34,000 bases of DNA, from positions 3,966 to 37,965 of the forward strand of contig JABSPQ010000003.1 of NCBI GenBank assembly GCA_013214205.1, given 5' to 3'. Source of the stretch: Flavobacteriales bacterium (GTDB lineage Bacteria; Bacteroidota; Bacteroidia; DT-38). Shown piece by piece: positions 25,939 to 33,886 of this stretch. The notes under the pieces were generated by a model that saw nothing but the letters and a program-made list of their open reading frames with translations, made no database searches and was not told the DNA's origin. Each line of letters begins with the position of its first letter. Position 1 is the stretch's first letter. The position numbers were made by a program, and so were the translations under genes.

Positions 25939-27501
25939 CTAGCTTTTCGCCATTTCTTGTTCAAATGTTAAGACAATAAATTCTGCGGGATGCACAATTG
26001 CCACCTTAACAGTTACTCTCATAAATCCATTTAAAATATCTTCTGGGGTCATGGTAGAACCTAATCCACATTGTACATCAAAGGCTTGAGCTGCACTAGC
26101 GCCTTGCAATCCACCATCATTCCAAATACCACCAAGGAAACTAGAGATCATCGCAATTACTCCTTTCCAAGTGTTCACATCATTTGCTTCGAACACGTAT
26201 GCATGTGCTGCCAGTTTGCAAGATTGCTCCAAGAAGGTCATTGTTCTCCTAACAGAAATGTATCTCCAGTCTAAACTATTCCCGTCCAATGTTCTTGCTC
26301 CCCAAATCAAGATGCCCAAGCCGTTAAAAAATCGAATGGCATTTATTGATTTACCTGATATGGCATCCACATTTAAATCCGCTTGTTGACTGCTGTTCAA
26401 ACGAATTGGCAAACTAGATACACCAACCATTGATGTGTTGGCAGGAGATTTCCATGGACCTACTGCATTATCGGTAGCAGTAATTACACCAGCCATTCCT
26501 GCACTTGGAGGCATCATGTTTAAATCTGCTAGGATATGCTTAATCATAAGGCCATAGGTTTTACTGGCATTTGTTAAAGCAGAATTGGCCTGTGCTACAG
26601 TGAGGTTATCGATATTGCCAAGTATGGCTGCTACACTTTTATTTGGAGCATCTGCTGGATTAATCAGGGGCTCTAGCTGTTTTAAATCGCCACCAAATAA
26701 ATTGGTGAAGTCTATATCTTGTGGTTGCATAATGGTAGTGCCTACAAACGGGTAGTAAGCAACACCATATTTTAAACCAACTGCACCAGTATTATCTCTA
26801 AATGTTTCTATATCGTTTGTGTACAATATTGGGTCTGGATTTCTACCGCCAATAATGTCGAATATGCTAATAGCTGTTCCCATTTCTGAGTTTTGTAAAA
26901 GCATTTCTTCCATCAGCGTACCGTTGTCAGCAACAGAAAGCAAAGTAGCCTCTGGGCAGATATACATGGTTGGTTCTTCTTCATTTTTTAATAACCCAAT
27001 GCCTTTCATTAATGCGTCTAAAGAAACATTAGGGTTAACAATTTGGTCGCCTGCTGTCATTGGATTTTTAGATGGTTCACCATATGTACCAATAGATACT
27101 ATGTAGGCATCTGCACCTCCGTTTTCGTAAAACAATTTAATGCTGTTGTACAGGTAATAAATTGTGTTGGGGTCTGGTACAATAGAATAAAACTCTCCCT
27201 CAATTTGCATGTAGTCGCCCTTTTCTGGTTCCGATTTTTCTTTAACTAAATAGTATTCCGGATTATATTGCTTGGGAGTAACTGCAGGTGCAACAGCAGT
27301 TGGGTAGCAATAAATTGCTTGAAACTGAGCAAAGGAAGTAATCTGCTGCGGCACGTTCGCATACGATTTACCTTCGTACGATGCTTGCGGTGTGTAACCT
27401 ATAAAGGCTGGTACTGCGGTTGCAACTGGCACCACAGAGTTACCAAAACCATTTACTTCGTTGATGTAAACACCGGGTGTTTTAATGTTCGCTAAATTCA
27501 T
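25939..27501 (-). CDS. Contractile sheath protein (Pvc2/3/4-like)
   Basis: The 520-aa product is the only sheath gene. It has the N-terminal TPGVYINEVNGFGNSVVPVA plus FIGYTP linker-strand region, a surface domain in the middle (~120-330), and the conserved C-terminal core (WRYISVRRTMTFLEQSCKLA, MTPEDILNGFMRVTVKVAIV, EFIVLTFEQEMA). Sheath contraction drives the tube into the target. PVC and Afp carry three sheath paralogues; a single one matches simpler systems such as MAC and AlgoCIS. No ClpV gene is nearby, in line with single-use extracellular particles. Confidence 0.96.
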   Translation of the reverse strand: MNLANIKTPGVYINEVNGFGNSVVPVATAVPAFIGYTPQASYEGKSYANVPQQITSFAQFQAIYCYPTAVAPAVTPKQYNPEYYLVKEKSEPEKGDYMQIEGEFYSIVPDPNTIYYLYNSIKLFYENGGADAYIVSIGTYGEPSKNPMTAGDQIVNPNVSLDALMKGIGLLKNEEEPTMYICPEATLLSVADNGTLMEEMLLQNSEMGTAISIFDIIGGRNPDPILYTNDIETFRDNTGAVGLKYGVAYYPFVGTTIMQPQDIDFTNLFGGDLKQLEPLINPADAPNKSVAAILGNIDNLTVAQANSALTNASKTYGLMIKHILADLNMMPPSAGMAGVITATDNAVGPWKSPANTSMVGVSSLPIRLNSSQQADLNVDAISGKSINAIRFFNGLGILIWGARTLDGNSLDWRYISVRRTMTFLEQSCKLAAHAYVFEANDVNTWKGVIAMISSFLGGIWNDGGLQGASAAQAFDVQCGLGSTMTPEDILNGFMRVTVKVAIVHPAEFIVLTFEQEMAKS

Positions 27502-27537
27502 AATTTATTCATTGTTAGTTAATTATTGTTTTAAATT

Positions 27538-28368
27538 TTATACATATACATACATTGGTGAGGAGACTATTTTTGAGTTGGTCTCCACTGCAAAACCAAT
27601 CGCAGGATTGGGATTGGGTAAGCCGTTAAATATTATTTTGGGCGATGCAGTATTTCCTGTTGGGTTTGCTACTGCCTCATTGGTTAAATTAAATTTGTAG
27701 ACTACTGTTTCACTTAAAGGAATTAGATGTTTTCCTGAAGTAAACAATAGCGCCTTCTCCCCTGCCTGAGTGGTTGTTTCTGTTGGGCCATCAAAATTAA
27801 TATCTGTTTTACTTGAAATCTTAGGATTGTCTAATTGGATCGCACTTCTGTTTATTACATAGTATTGCCATCGGGTAGACCTCGCTTTGAATTTAATTTC
27901 AAATTGAGCGGCAGTATCCTTTCCGTATTTATTAATGTCTACCATATTAATTTTAACCTGCCCTAATTTGCTCATGCTTTTTTTGGTTAGATAACTAGCC
28001 GACAAATTCAAAGTCCCGTTTTCTAAAACATTTGATTTGTTGGAGCTGTCAAATTCAATATGACCAGACCAATCTGTAGGGAAATTTGTAATGAGGTTAA
28101 AGTTGGCATTGGAAGAAACGATTTCGAAATCGAAAGAATTTTTACCAGAAGCGCTTTGTATGTGTGCTAAGTAATTAGAGATCGGTTGACTTGTTTTTGC
28201 ATAAAGTTCCATTCCGCTGTTTTGCTTTCTTAAGCTTAATCCATACCGATGCATTAGCTTTAATGTAGAATCGGTTGCATTAAAATCAAGGCAGGTGCAT
28301 AAGTTTTTGTGGTAATAGCTATGCAATGCTTTTACCGTTAATACATGTTTATAAGCTGTTGTAGTCAT
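27538..28368 (-). CDS. eCIS-operon protein between cap and sheath genes (unassigned, cap-associated candidate)
   Basis: I do not recognise a named family in this 276-aa product. It looks beta-rich, starting TAYKHVLTVKALHSYYH, with a C-L-D-F motif and a C-terminal half of alternating strands (FKARSTRWQYYVINRSAI, LPNPNPAIGF). No signal peptide or membrane helix is present. It lies 4 bp after the DUF4255 cap-type gene and 36 bp before the sheath gene. Some Bacteroidota eCIS particles have a second cap protein or cap adaptor, and this position would suit such a role, but this is inference from gene order. Confidence 0.8.
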   Translation of the reverse strand: MTTTAYKHVLTVKALHSYYHKNLCTCLDFNATDSTLKLMHRYGLSLRKQNSGMELYAKTSQPISNYLAHIQSASGKNSFDFEIVSSNANFNLITNFPTDWSGHIEFDSSNKSNVLENGTLNLSASYLTKKSMSKLGQVKINMVDINKYGKDTAAQFEIKFKARSTRWQYYVINRSAIQLDNPKISSKTDINFDGPTETTTQAGEKALLFTSGKHLIPLSETVVYKFNLTNEAVANPTGNTASPKIIFNGLPNPNPAIGFAVETNSKIVSSPMYVYV

Positions 28369-28372
28369 GGCT

Positions 28373-28933
28373 CTACTTTAACTGGTGTTGGTTAACATTA
28401 CTAGTAAATCCAGTAATTTCATTTGCTTGTACTTCTATCAATCTCATTTTATAAACTACCGAAGGCATGTACTTTGCACCCATGGCAGTCCACAGGTTTT
28501 GCATCGCTAAGTAATCTAGTTTGGCTATATGGAACTCTAACTTATTAAAGCCCGTTGGCATGTTGGAGAATGAACTGGCAGTAATGATTTGATTGCTTTG
28601 AAAAAACAAGATGGACGCATTGAGAAATTTCAGAGTCTCTCGGTAATCGTCGAATTGAGATGTTATTAAAATGTCTAAATTGAATCGATCTGCTCTTTGT
28701 ACATTGACAAAACTCCCATTGGATAACCTTTGACTTCTATCGTAAAATGGTTGATTGGTTTCTTGGTCGATGTTGATTAAAGAGATCACTACTTTGTTTT
28801 GATTTTTAGGAGGAATCGAACCATCTGCCTCAGCAATGTTATTGATCAAAACAGTACTATCTGATAAGCCTAATTTGTTTTGTAAAAACTGATCAAGGAT
28901 GTTTTTCGTAAAAAGTAAAGATTGTTCAATCAT
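28373..28933 (-). CDS. Tail terminator/cap protein (DUF4255, Pvc16 N-terminal type)
   Basis: The 186-aa product fits DUF4255: LFTKNILDQFLQNKLGLSDS, VVISLINIDQETN, then NLDILITSQFDDYRETLKFL and HIAKLDYLAMQNLWTAMGA. In PVC and Afp this domain forms the hexameric cap that closes tube and sheath at the distal end and ends polymerisation. Here the gene is first in the cluster, not near its end as in PVC. A 175-bp gap separates it from the upstream regulator gene and should contain the main promoter of the structural operon. Confidence 0.9.
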   Translation of the reverse strand: MIEQSLLFTKNILDQFLQNKLGLSDSTVLINNIAEADGSIPPKNQNKVVISLINIDQETNQPFYDRSQRLSNGSFVNVQRADRFNLDILITSQFDDYRETLKFLNASILFFQSNQIITASSFSNMPTGFNKLEFHIAKLDYLAMQNLWTAMGAKYMPSVVYKMRLIEVQANEITGFTSNVNQHQLK

Positions 28934-29108
28934 CTTATCGTAGGCATTAACTTGCTTTTAAAATACTAGAATCTCGCTTAAAGCAGATCTTGTTTATTTC
29001 TAACGATGCGAAATTATTGAGGTAGATGTGTTTAATAAAATAAATTCATGTACGATATATGTACAGTAATTTAAATACGTAGACAAAACATAGACATGTG
29101 TAAAAACT
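28934..29108 (-). promoter_or_regulatory. Probable promoter region of the eCIS operon, with inverted repeat
   Basis: This AT-rich 175-bp gap is the only sizeable space ahead of the structural genes. It contains the inverted repeat TGTAC-GATATAT-GTACA (29049-29065), ~115 bp upstream of the first start codon, a candidate regulator site. I see no clean TAnnTTTG element; TAATTTCG on the minus strand is only a weak match. Confidence 0.4.
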
Positions 29109-29960
29109 CTACTGAGCAAGGGACATTACATAGCTATGTAAATCGCTTTCTTTGGGCAATATCATCTTTTTCTTGAGTCGGTATTTATGTGTTCTAACAC
29201 TTTCTTGATTGATGCCTAGTAGCTGCCGTATGTCGTTGTTAGACATATTCATTTTAAGATAACAGCAGTATTTTAAATCAATAGGAGTTAGTTCGGGATG
29301 CTTATGGGAAAGCTTAGAAAGAAAACCAGGGTTAACTTCTTCGAAATACAATTTAAAATCTTCCCAAACATTTTTACCCAAAGCAGCAGCATCAATTGAA
29401 TTAACGATCGAATTAAGCTCATGCCTAACCAGTTCATTTACATTAGAGTAAAGCGTCTTAATCCTATGCTTAACTTTAGACAACATCTCATTTTTCTGAT
29501 CTATTTCTAACACGTAACGACTTGAATTTTTAGCCCGAATTTGATTGGAATCTTCAATCACATTTATACTTGGTGAATCTCGCTCGGCCAATCGAAGTAC
29601 TGATTTAATTCCAGATTTAACATACCCCTGCTTGTTAATGTGCTCGTACTCGTAGGAAAAAATAATTCCATTTGAGAATTCAGTTAAAGATTTGCTATCG
29701 ACGTATTTGTTGTAACATAAAATTGGAATTTTCTTTTCTTTTGATAAGGAAGCTAGCTCGGGCAATAATTTATAATTGTTTCGATAGCAAAGAATAACAA
29801 TGTCAGGCTCCATGCTCTTTACAATGCTAAACAAATTAGACCCATTGGTAATGGAAATTGTATTTAGATTATAGCTTTTGATGTCGTCTATAACAAATTG
29901 AATATTCGACAACACTGCTGTGTCGTCGCAGCCAATTATTATAGATTTATCATCAAACAT
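29109..29960 (-). CDS. LuxR-type regulator with degenerate receiver domain
   Basis: The 283-aa protein has an N-terminal receiver-like half (~1-110) and a C-terminal HTH (~197-283). The HTH part has the pattern common in Bacteroidota LuxR-type regulators: WEDFKLYFEEVNPGFLSKL, HPELTPIDLKYCCYLKMNMS, NNDIRQLLGINQESVRTHKY. In the receiver, the acidic pair D12-D13 is kept, but the strand that should end in the phosphorylated Asp reads EPDIVILCYR, with Cys58 in that place. It is therefore probably not controlled by a normal phosphorelay. It is on the same strand as and directly upstream of the eCIS operon, which suggests a dedicated regulator. Confidence 0.8.
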   Translation of the reverse strand: MFDDKSIIIGCDDTAVLSNIQFVIDDIKSYNLNTISITNGSNLFSIVKSMEPDIVILCYRNNYKLLPELASLSKEKKIPILCYNKYVDSKSLTEFSNGIIFSYEYEHINKQGYVKSGIKSVLRLAERDSPSINVIEDSNQIRAKNSSRYVLEIDQKNEMLSKVKHRIKTLYSNVNELVRHELNSIVNSIDAAALGKNVWEDFKLYFEEVNPGFLSKLSHKHPELTPIDLKYCCYLKMNMSNNDIRQLLGINQESVRTHKYRLKKKMILPKESDLHSYVMSLAQ

Positions 29961-30443
29961 AAGTTCGCGTTATAACAGTCTCTATAGAATATTTTTAAAT
30001 TACATCCACTCAGTTGTTACTTATCTAAAAAATCCTATCGGCCGATAAAACTAAAAATTAATCTCACTAACTATTTTATAATATATATATCTATATATTT
30101 ATCAGATGTAAGATTTTACTAATCCCCAAGCCTGTATTCACAAATACGAAGCTTCACTACTTATAAATAATTTAATAACAACTAACTGTTAACAAATACT
30201 ATAAGATATTTAACAAACAGTCTAAGCAAATCGAATTTACTTCTTTCTATACTGAAACATACGTACCTAAATATTGATTTTTAGTCTATCATAGTGTACA
30301 ACGCACATCCTAACACCCTCACATTCACATGTGACTGGCCCTATCCAACTTTTGATATTAAGAATAATATAGGTAAGTAATAATCTGTTTAATAATGCGA
30401 TAAATATTTTGATTTACTTAGCATACAAAACATCCTATTTCCC

Positions 30444-30460
30444 GTATACAATTTGTATAC
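30444..30460. promoter_or_regulatory. Near-perfect palindrome, candidate operator
   Basis: GTATACAA-T-TTGTATAC has 8-bp perfect arms around one base, the form of a dimeric regulator site. It lies ~50 bp upstream of the candidate -7 box of the lysozyme gene. The arms contain GTATAC, partly like the GTAC cores of the repeat at 29049-29065. Confidence 0.5.
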
Positions 30461-30508
30461 AAGTGTATATAAAGGTCATTTAAGTGGTTATAGTGGTATC
30501 AATTAAGA

Positions 30509-30516
30509 TACATTTG
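30509..30516 (+). promoter_or_regulatory. Candidate Bacteroidota -7 promoter box
   Basis: TACATTTG matches the Bacteroidota TAnnTTTG consensus exactly and lies 32 bp before the lysozyme start codon. I find no convincing TTG at the -33 spacing, so the call is moderate. Confidence 0.4.
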
Positions 30517-30548
30517 GAGCAATAAATAAGCAATTTAAATTTACTGTT

Positions 30549-31349
30549 ATGCGTATTATACTCCCCGCAATTATAATTTCAATGATTTTTATTTCTTGCG
30601 AAAACGACAAAAATCTTGACTCATTATTAGACATTGGATTTGATCAAAATCCGGGTACTGAAAAGAGCTCGAGCACTTCCGCTTCTAAAACCCCTGATAC
30701 AAAAAAGGCTTCAGTTCCCAAAAGGTTTAGTAGTACATCAGGAACTCATTATGGTATCGACATTTCACATTTCCAGGGCAACATAATGGACGACTTCAAA
30801 CCGGGAGATAGTTTGCGCTTTGTGATTTGCAAAGCTACCGAGGGAGACTATTTTGTAGATCCAGAATTCCGTAACAATTGGAACGAGATAAAAGAAAAAG
30901 GTCTAATAAGAGGTACTTATCATTTTTATTACTGCAGCTACGACCCAATTGAACAAGCCAATCATTTTACTTCAACAGCCCATGATATTAGCTCAACCGA
31001 CATCGCACCTATATTGGATATAGAACAAGGAAGTATGGTGAAAGGTGTTTCTGGGGAAAAGATGGTAAAAGACATTCTGATATTCTTAGCGCAAGTAGAG
31101 AAAAACACAAAAAGGAAGCCAATACTATACACCGATTATGCCTTTGCCCAAGAATATTTAACAGACATAAAATTTGCCGAATACGACCTATGGTTGGCTG
31201 AGTACACTGGAGGTAGCAAACCAAAAGTACCAGACACATGGAAGGATAAAGGCTATAAGATCTGGCAAAAAAGTGCTTCCTATCACGCTTTTTCAAAAAC
31301 TATAGACTTGGATGAGTTTACAGGCTCCTTAGTAGATATAGTTAAATAA
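30549..31349 (+). CDS. GH25 lysozyme (N,O-diacetylmuramidase) lipoprotein
   Basis: The 266-aa protein starts with a short hydrophobic signal ending in IFISC, a lipobox with Cys17 as the lipidation site, then a Ser/Lys/Thr/Pro-rich linker (~20-66). The GH25 domain (~67-266) has YGIDISHFQG (Asp71), RFVICKATEGDYFVDPEF, GTYHFYY, PILDIEQ (Asp157, Glu159, the catalytic acid position) and a final IDLDEF. GH25 enzymes cut the beta-1,4 bond between MurNAc and GlcNAc. It should be anchored on the periplasmic or outer face of a membrane. It is followed 16 bp later by a membrane protein gene. Given the adjacent eCIS, roles in particle release or wall remodelling are possible, but it could equally be an independent housekeeping lysozyme. 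Confidence 0.92.
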   Translation: MRIILPAIIISMIFISCENDKNLDSLLDIGFDQNPGTEKSSSTSASKTPDTKKASVPKRFSSTSGTHYGIDISHFQGNIMDDFKPGDSLRFVICKATEGDYFVDPEFRNNWNEIKEKGLIRGTYHFYYCSYDPIEQANHFTSTAHDISSTDIAPILDIEQGSMVKGVSGEKMVKDILIFLAQVEKNTKRKPILYTDYAFAQEYLTDIKFAEYDLWLAEYTGGSKPKVPDTWKDKGYKIWQKSASYHAFSKTIDLDEFTGSLVDIVK

Positions 31350-31365
31350 CGAAAACTTACGCATT

Positions 31366-32856
31366 ATGAATTTATCAAATAAGCTTACATTATCTTTTGT
31401 TGTTGTCCTCATTATCATTGCAGTTTCTGGCTTGTTTGAAGAGCGCGCCTTGAAATACGTTAGTGGAATATTTGAAAACAACCTGCGTTTTTTATCGTTA
31501 GTTTCTGAAACTAAAATGATTGTGGCAGGATTGAGTTCAATTAAAATCCCTTTTATTGAAGGAATTACAAAAGACCTCAATGAATCTCTCGCTAAAGTTC
31601 AACAGTTTCTTTTGGTTACAGATGTTATTAGCTTTTTACAAGTATTAATTCTTTCAATATCTAAAAGCTGGATTATTAAAGTATCACTCGTAGCCCTGCT
31701 TCTATTAAGTTTTGTTAAAGGCACTAAAAAGATTTGTTCGAAGATTTTAATTCTGTCTTTGGCCCTTAACCCTGGACTAGCAATCTTTTCTGTAGGGGTA
31801 CAGGAACTATCAAAGGCAGCCTCAATTGACTTCGGAGATTCATATATTAAAAAACTTAAAACTTCTGTTGCTGGTATAAAAGGAGACAAGGCCAAGCTTA
31901 TGCAGCAGCATGCAAGTCAAATGACTCAAATTAAAAACGGGAAAAAGGGAGTTCATCTGTTAAAAGGATTTAAGGAGGATATTTCCTATGACTTCAAAAA
32001 AGCAAAAGGTGACATAAAAGGAGCCCATCAACATATTCGGTTGTTAATTCACGAAGCAGGACATGAAATGACCAGTAAAATATTTGGGTTTGGGTCCATG
32101 GTTATTTTCTCCATGATTTTAATGCCTCTCGGATATGGACTGATTATTTATCTCTTATTCAATTCTCTTTTTAAAGCTAATCACTTGCCACATCTTGCAC
32201 ATTTAGGAGATCATCCAAATGCTTTAACTAAAAGCAAAGCAGACGAGAGCAAATCATCCTTTATGACAAAACTGAATAATGTCTACAATATTTATCTAAA
32301 AGAATTCCATTCGATCGAGCAAAAAGTTGAACATTCTGGCTTATTGCAAAAAGCGAAATCAGAAATTGAACAAATAGAGAATCAGGTTGAGCATTCAAGT
32401 TTATTAAAAAAAGGAGAAGCCGATTTTGAAAAGGTTGAAAACAAAGTAGAAACAGAAGTTAAACAAGCGAAGAAAAAGGATGCTTCAAAGGTCGCTAAGG
32501 TAAAAGCGAAAATTAGCGACGAAATGAATGTTATGAAGACCAAGGTAACAGATGACGTTTCCCAAGCTAACCAGGTGATTACCTCTCAAGTTAGTCAAGT
32601 TGAAAACAAGGTAGAAATGGATGCAAGTCGTATCAAAGGTCAAATTGAATCAAAGGTCGGTGAAGTGGGAACCCAAATTGGTGGCGAAATGAATCAAATA
32701 AGAACCAATGTATCAGATGACGTTTCAAAAGCTAAACAAATGATAGCTACTCGAGTTGGCCAGGTTGAAAACAAAGTGGGAAGAGAAGTAGATAAGGTTG
32801 AAGAAAAAAAAACAGATCTTAATGAGCCTCCGGCCCCTTCAGTTCTATCAATATAA
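31366..32856 (+). CDS. Membrane protein with amphipathic 11-mer helical tail and HEAGH motif
   Basis: The 496-aa product has an N-terminal membrane segment (~7-23), further hydrophobic helices (~75-145: LVTDVISFLQVLILSIS, IIKVSLVALLLLSFV, ILILSLALNPGLAIFSVG) and a strong one at ~240-268 (SMVIFSMILMPLGYGLIIYL). Before the last lies HEAGHE, formally an HExxH zinc motif, with no second ligand that I can place. Residues ~300-490 form a charged amphipathic helix with repeats; SDEMNVMKTKVTDDVSQA recurs 55 residues later as GGEMNQIRTNVSDDVSKA, five turns of an 11-residue period as in apolipoprotein or LEA-like helices. It is likely cotranscribed with the lysozyme. Family unknown; peptidase activity is doubtful. 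Confidence 0.8.
   Translation: MNLSNKLTLSFVVVLIIIAVSGLFEERALKYVSGIFENNLRFLSLVSETKMIVAGLSSIKIPFIEGITKDLNESLAKVQQFLLVTDVISFLQVLILSISKSWIIKVSLVALLLLSFVKGTKKICSKILILSLALNPGLAIFSVGVQELSKAASIDFGDSYIKKLKTSVAGIKGDKAKLMQQHASQMTQIKNGKKGVHLLKGFKEDISYDFKKAKGDIKGAHQHIRLLIHEAGHEMTSKIFGFGSMVIFSMILMPLGYGLIIYLLFNSLFKANHLPHLAHLGDHPNALTKSKADESKSSFMTKLNNVYNIYLKEFHSIEQKVEHSGLLQKAKSEIEQIENQVEHSSLLKKGEADFEKVENKVETEVKQAKKKDASKVAKVKAKISDEMNVMKTKVTDDVSQANQVITSQVSQVENKVEMDASRIKGQIESKVGEVGTQIGGEMNQIRTNVSDDVSKAKQMIATRVGQVENKVGREVDKVEEKKTDLNEPPAPSVLSI
32512..32820 (+). repeat. 165-bp imperfect repeat in the membrane protein gene
   Basis: The copy from 32512 and the copy from 32677 are exactly 165 bp (55 codons, 5 x 11) apart and encode similar amphipathic helix segments ending in QVENKV. 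The second copy is incomplete at the gene end. Confidence 0.7.
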
Positions 32857-32997
32857 TAAGTTTTAATGCAGTTTCCCTTTTATTATTAAATAATACTAGG
32901 TTATGTGCTGGTTTTATTGCCGTAGATTAAACAAGTAATAAGTTAGTGTCTTGCCAATTAAAAGATGCTAAAATTACTACTAATCAAGACTCACTTA

Positions 32998-33055
32998 AAT
33001 TCGAACCCAACGCCCTACCCTGCTTATTACCTGCCCATTACAGGACGTTCGAATT
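32998..33055. repeat. Inverted repeat in intergenic region
   Basis: AATTCGAAC (32998-33006) and GTTCGAATT (33047-33055) are perfect 9-bp inverted arms around a 40-nt, locally more GC-rich spacer. The region 32857-33125 has no supported gene. The TTCGAA cores resemble a tRNA T-loop but no tRNA folds here. Confidence 0.5.
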
Positions 33056-33125
33056 CCCTGGCGAAACAAAAACGAAACATCGATCTAATTGTCAACCCGG
33101 AGAAGTCTAGGGAAGTAGAAATCTC

Positions 33126-33401
33126 CTATAAACTATAGGCGTCTCGCTTGTTTGCATCAAGCATTCTAATGATATCTTTTCTATCGTAGTAAACTTTGCT
33201 TCCTAGTTTCGAAAAGGCCAGACTCCCCTCCTTCCTTCTTTCCCAAAACCAGGTAGTACCCCTATGAAGCATTTTTTTCGCTTCGACCTCGTCAATGTAA
33301 TCTCCAACTTTTACCGATGAATCCATTTTCTGTAATATTTCAATTACAGTTTTTACATCTTTCTTTAATTCCAAAAAATCATCTAACATATTTATACCCA
33401 T
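33126..33401 (-). CDS. Small helix-turn-helix DNA-binding protein (excisionase-like, HTH_17 type)
   Basis: The 91-aa protein has an N-terminal helical stretch (~5-30, possible dimer coil) and a winged-helix domain (~33-85). The segment DEVEAKKMLHRGTTWFWERR followed by KLGSKVYYDRKDIIRMLD is the typical pattern of the small Bacteroidota HTH proteins related to excisionases and MerR-like domains, where KxGxKVYY forms the wing. Such genes are frequent in integrated elements. It could be an excision or transcription factor; no integrase lies beside it here, the nearest being 28 kb away. A second ATG four codons on is an alternative start. Confidence 0.85.
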   Translation of the reverse strand: MGINMLDDFLELKKDVKTVIEILQKMDSSVKVGDYIDEVEAKKMLHRGTTWFWERRKEGSLAFSKLGSKVYYDRKDIIRMLDANKRDAYSL

Positions 33402-33886
33402 TTTTTTTTAATATTTAATGCTTCCCATCGAACTTATTCTGAAAAATCAACCCATTTTAGTTGAGACTTTAACGGCATCATAATTCGCTTTATTTCTGAC
33501 ACTTGATATTTTCAAGAATCAAAACTTTGTCAAAAATAGCAAATACCACAAGGTCACAACTAGCTGTTTTTTTAGACATGTTAATAAGTACAAACCAAGT
33601 GTAACCTATTAGGTGTCATTTTGGTTTTTTGTTACGTTTTAGGTTACAAAAAATAAAAATAAATGTGGAAAACTTTTTTTTAAACCTCAATAAGTAATTC
33701 CTTAATCGGATTAGAAAATAATGTTGGAGACGGTAAAATCATTTGGGTATTTGAAGTCAATTGGCATAATAAACCATTTTATGATCAAGCCGATACACGA
33801 ACAAGTAGTTGCTTATATATATTGCGCATTTAAGAACTCATTCGTTAAATATTTCTATTATACTCAAGTTTCGCACCTAGATCGAT
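33402..33886. other. 485-bp region without a supported gene
   Basis: Strongly AT-rich, no convincing coding frame. It includes the probable promoter of the small HTH gene and an inverted repeat at 33600-33648. Confidence 0.5.
33600..33648. repeat. Inverted repeat with internal palindrome
   Basis: TGTAACCTA (33600-33608) and TAGGTTACA (33640-33648) are perfect 9-bp arms 31 bp apart. The left arm overlaps a CCTA-T-TAGG palindrome (33605-33613) and a further GTTAC occurs at 33631. Repeated GTAAC/GTTAC cores suggest a multi-site protein-binding region. Confidence 0.5.

Larger units (their letters stand above)
29961..30548. other. 588-bp divergent intergenic region
   Basis: No coding frame is supported here. 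It is very AT-rich (long TA alternation near 30077-30100) and separates the minus-strand regulator from the plus-strand lysozyme gene, so it should hold promoters for both. The clear elements are the palindrome at 30444-30460 and a TACATTTG box at 30509-30516. Confidence 0.6.

Noticed and set aside
25939-27501. Ordinary prophage tail or T6SS as the source of the contractile genes
   Set aside because: No capsid, portal, terminase or T6SS membrane-complex genes are present, while Pvc15-type ATPase, DUF4255, DUF4157 and the Pvc14-type tape measure are specific to eCIS-like systems.
33036-33065. Possible tRNA T-arm (GTTCGAATT core) between the membrane protein and HTH genes
   Set aside because: The flanking bases do not form a 5-bp T-stem and no anticodon or D arm can be placed upstream.
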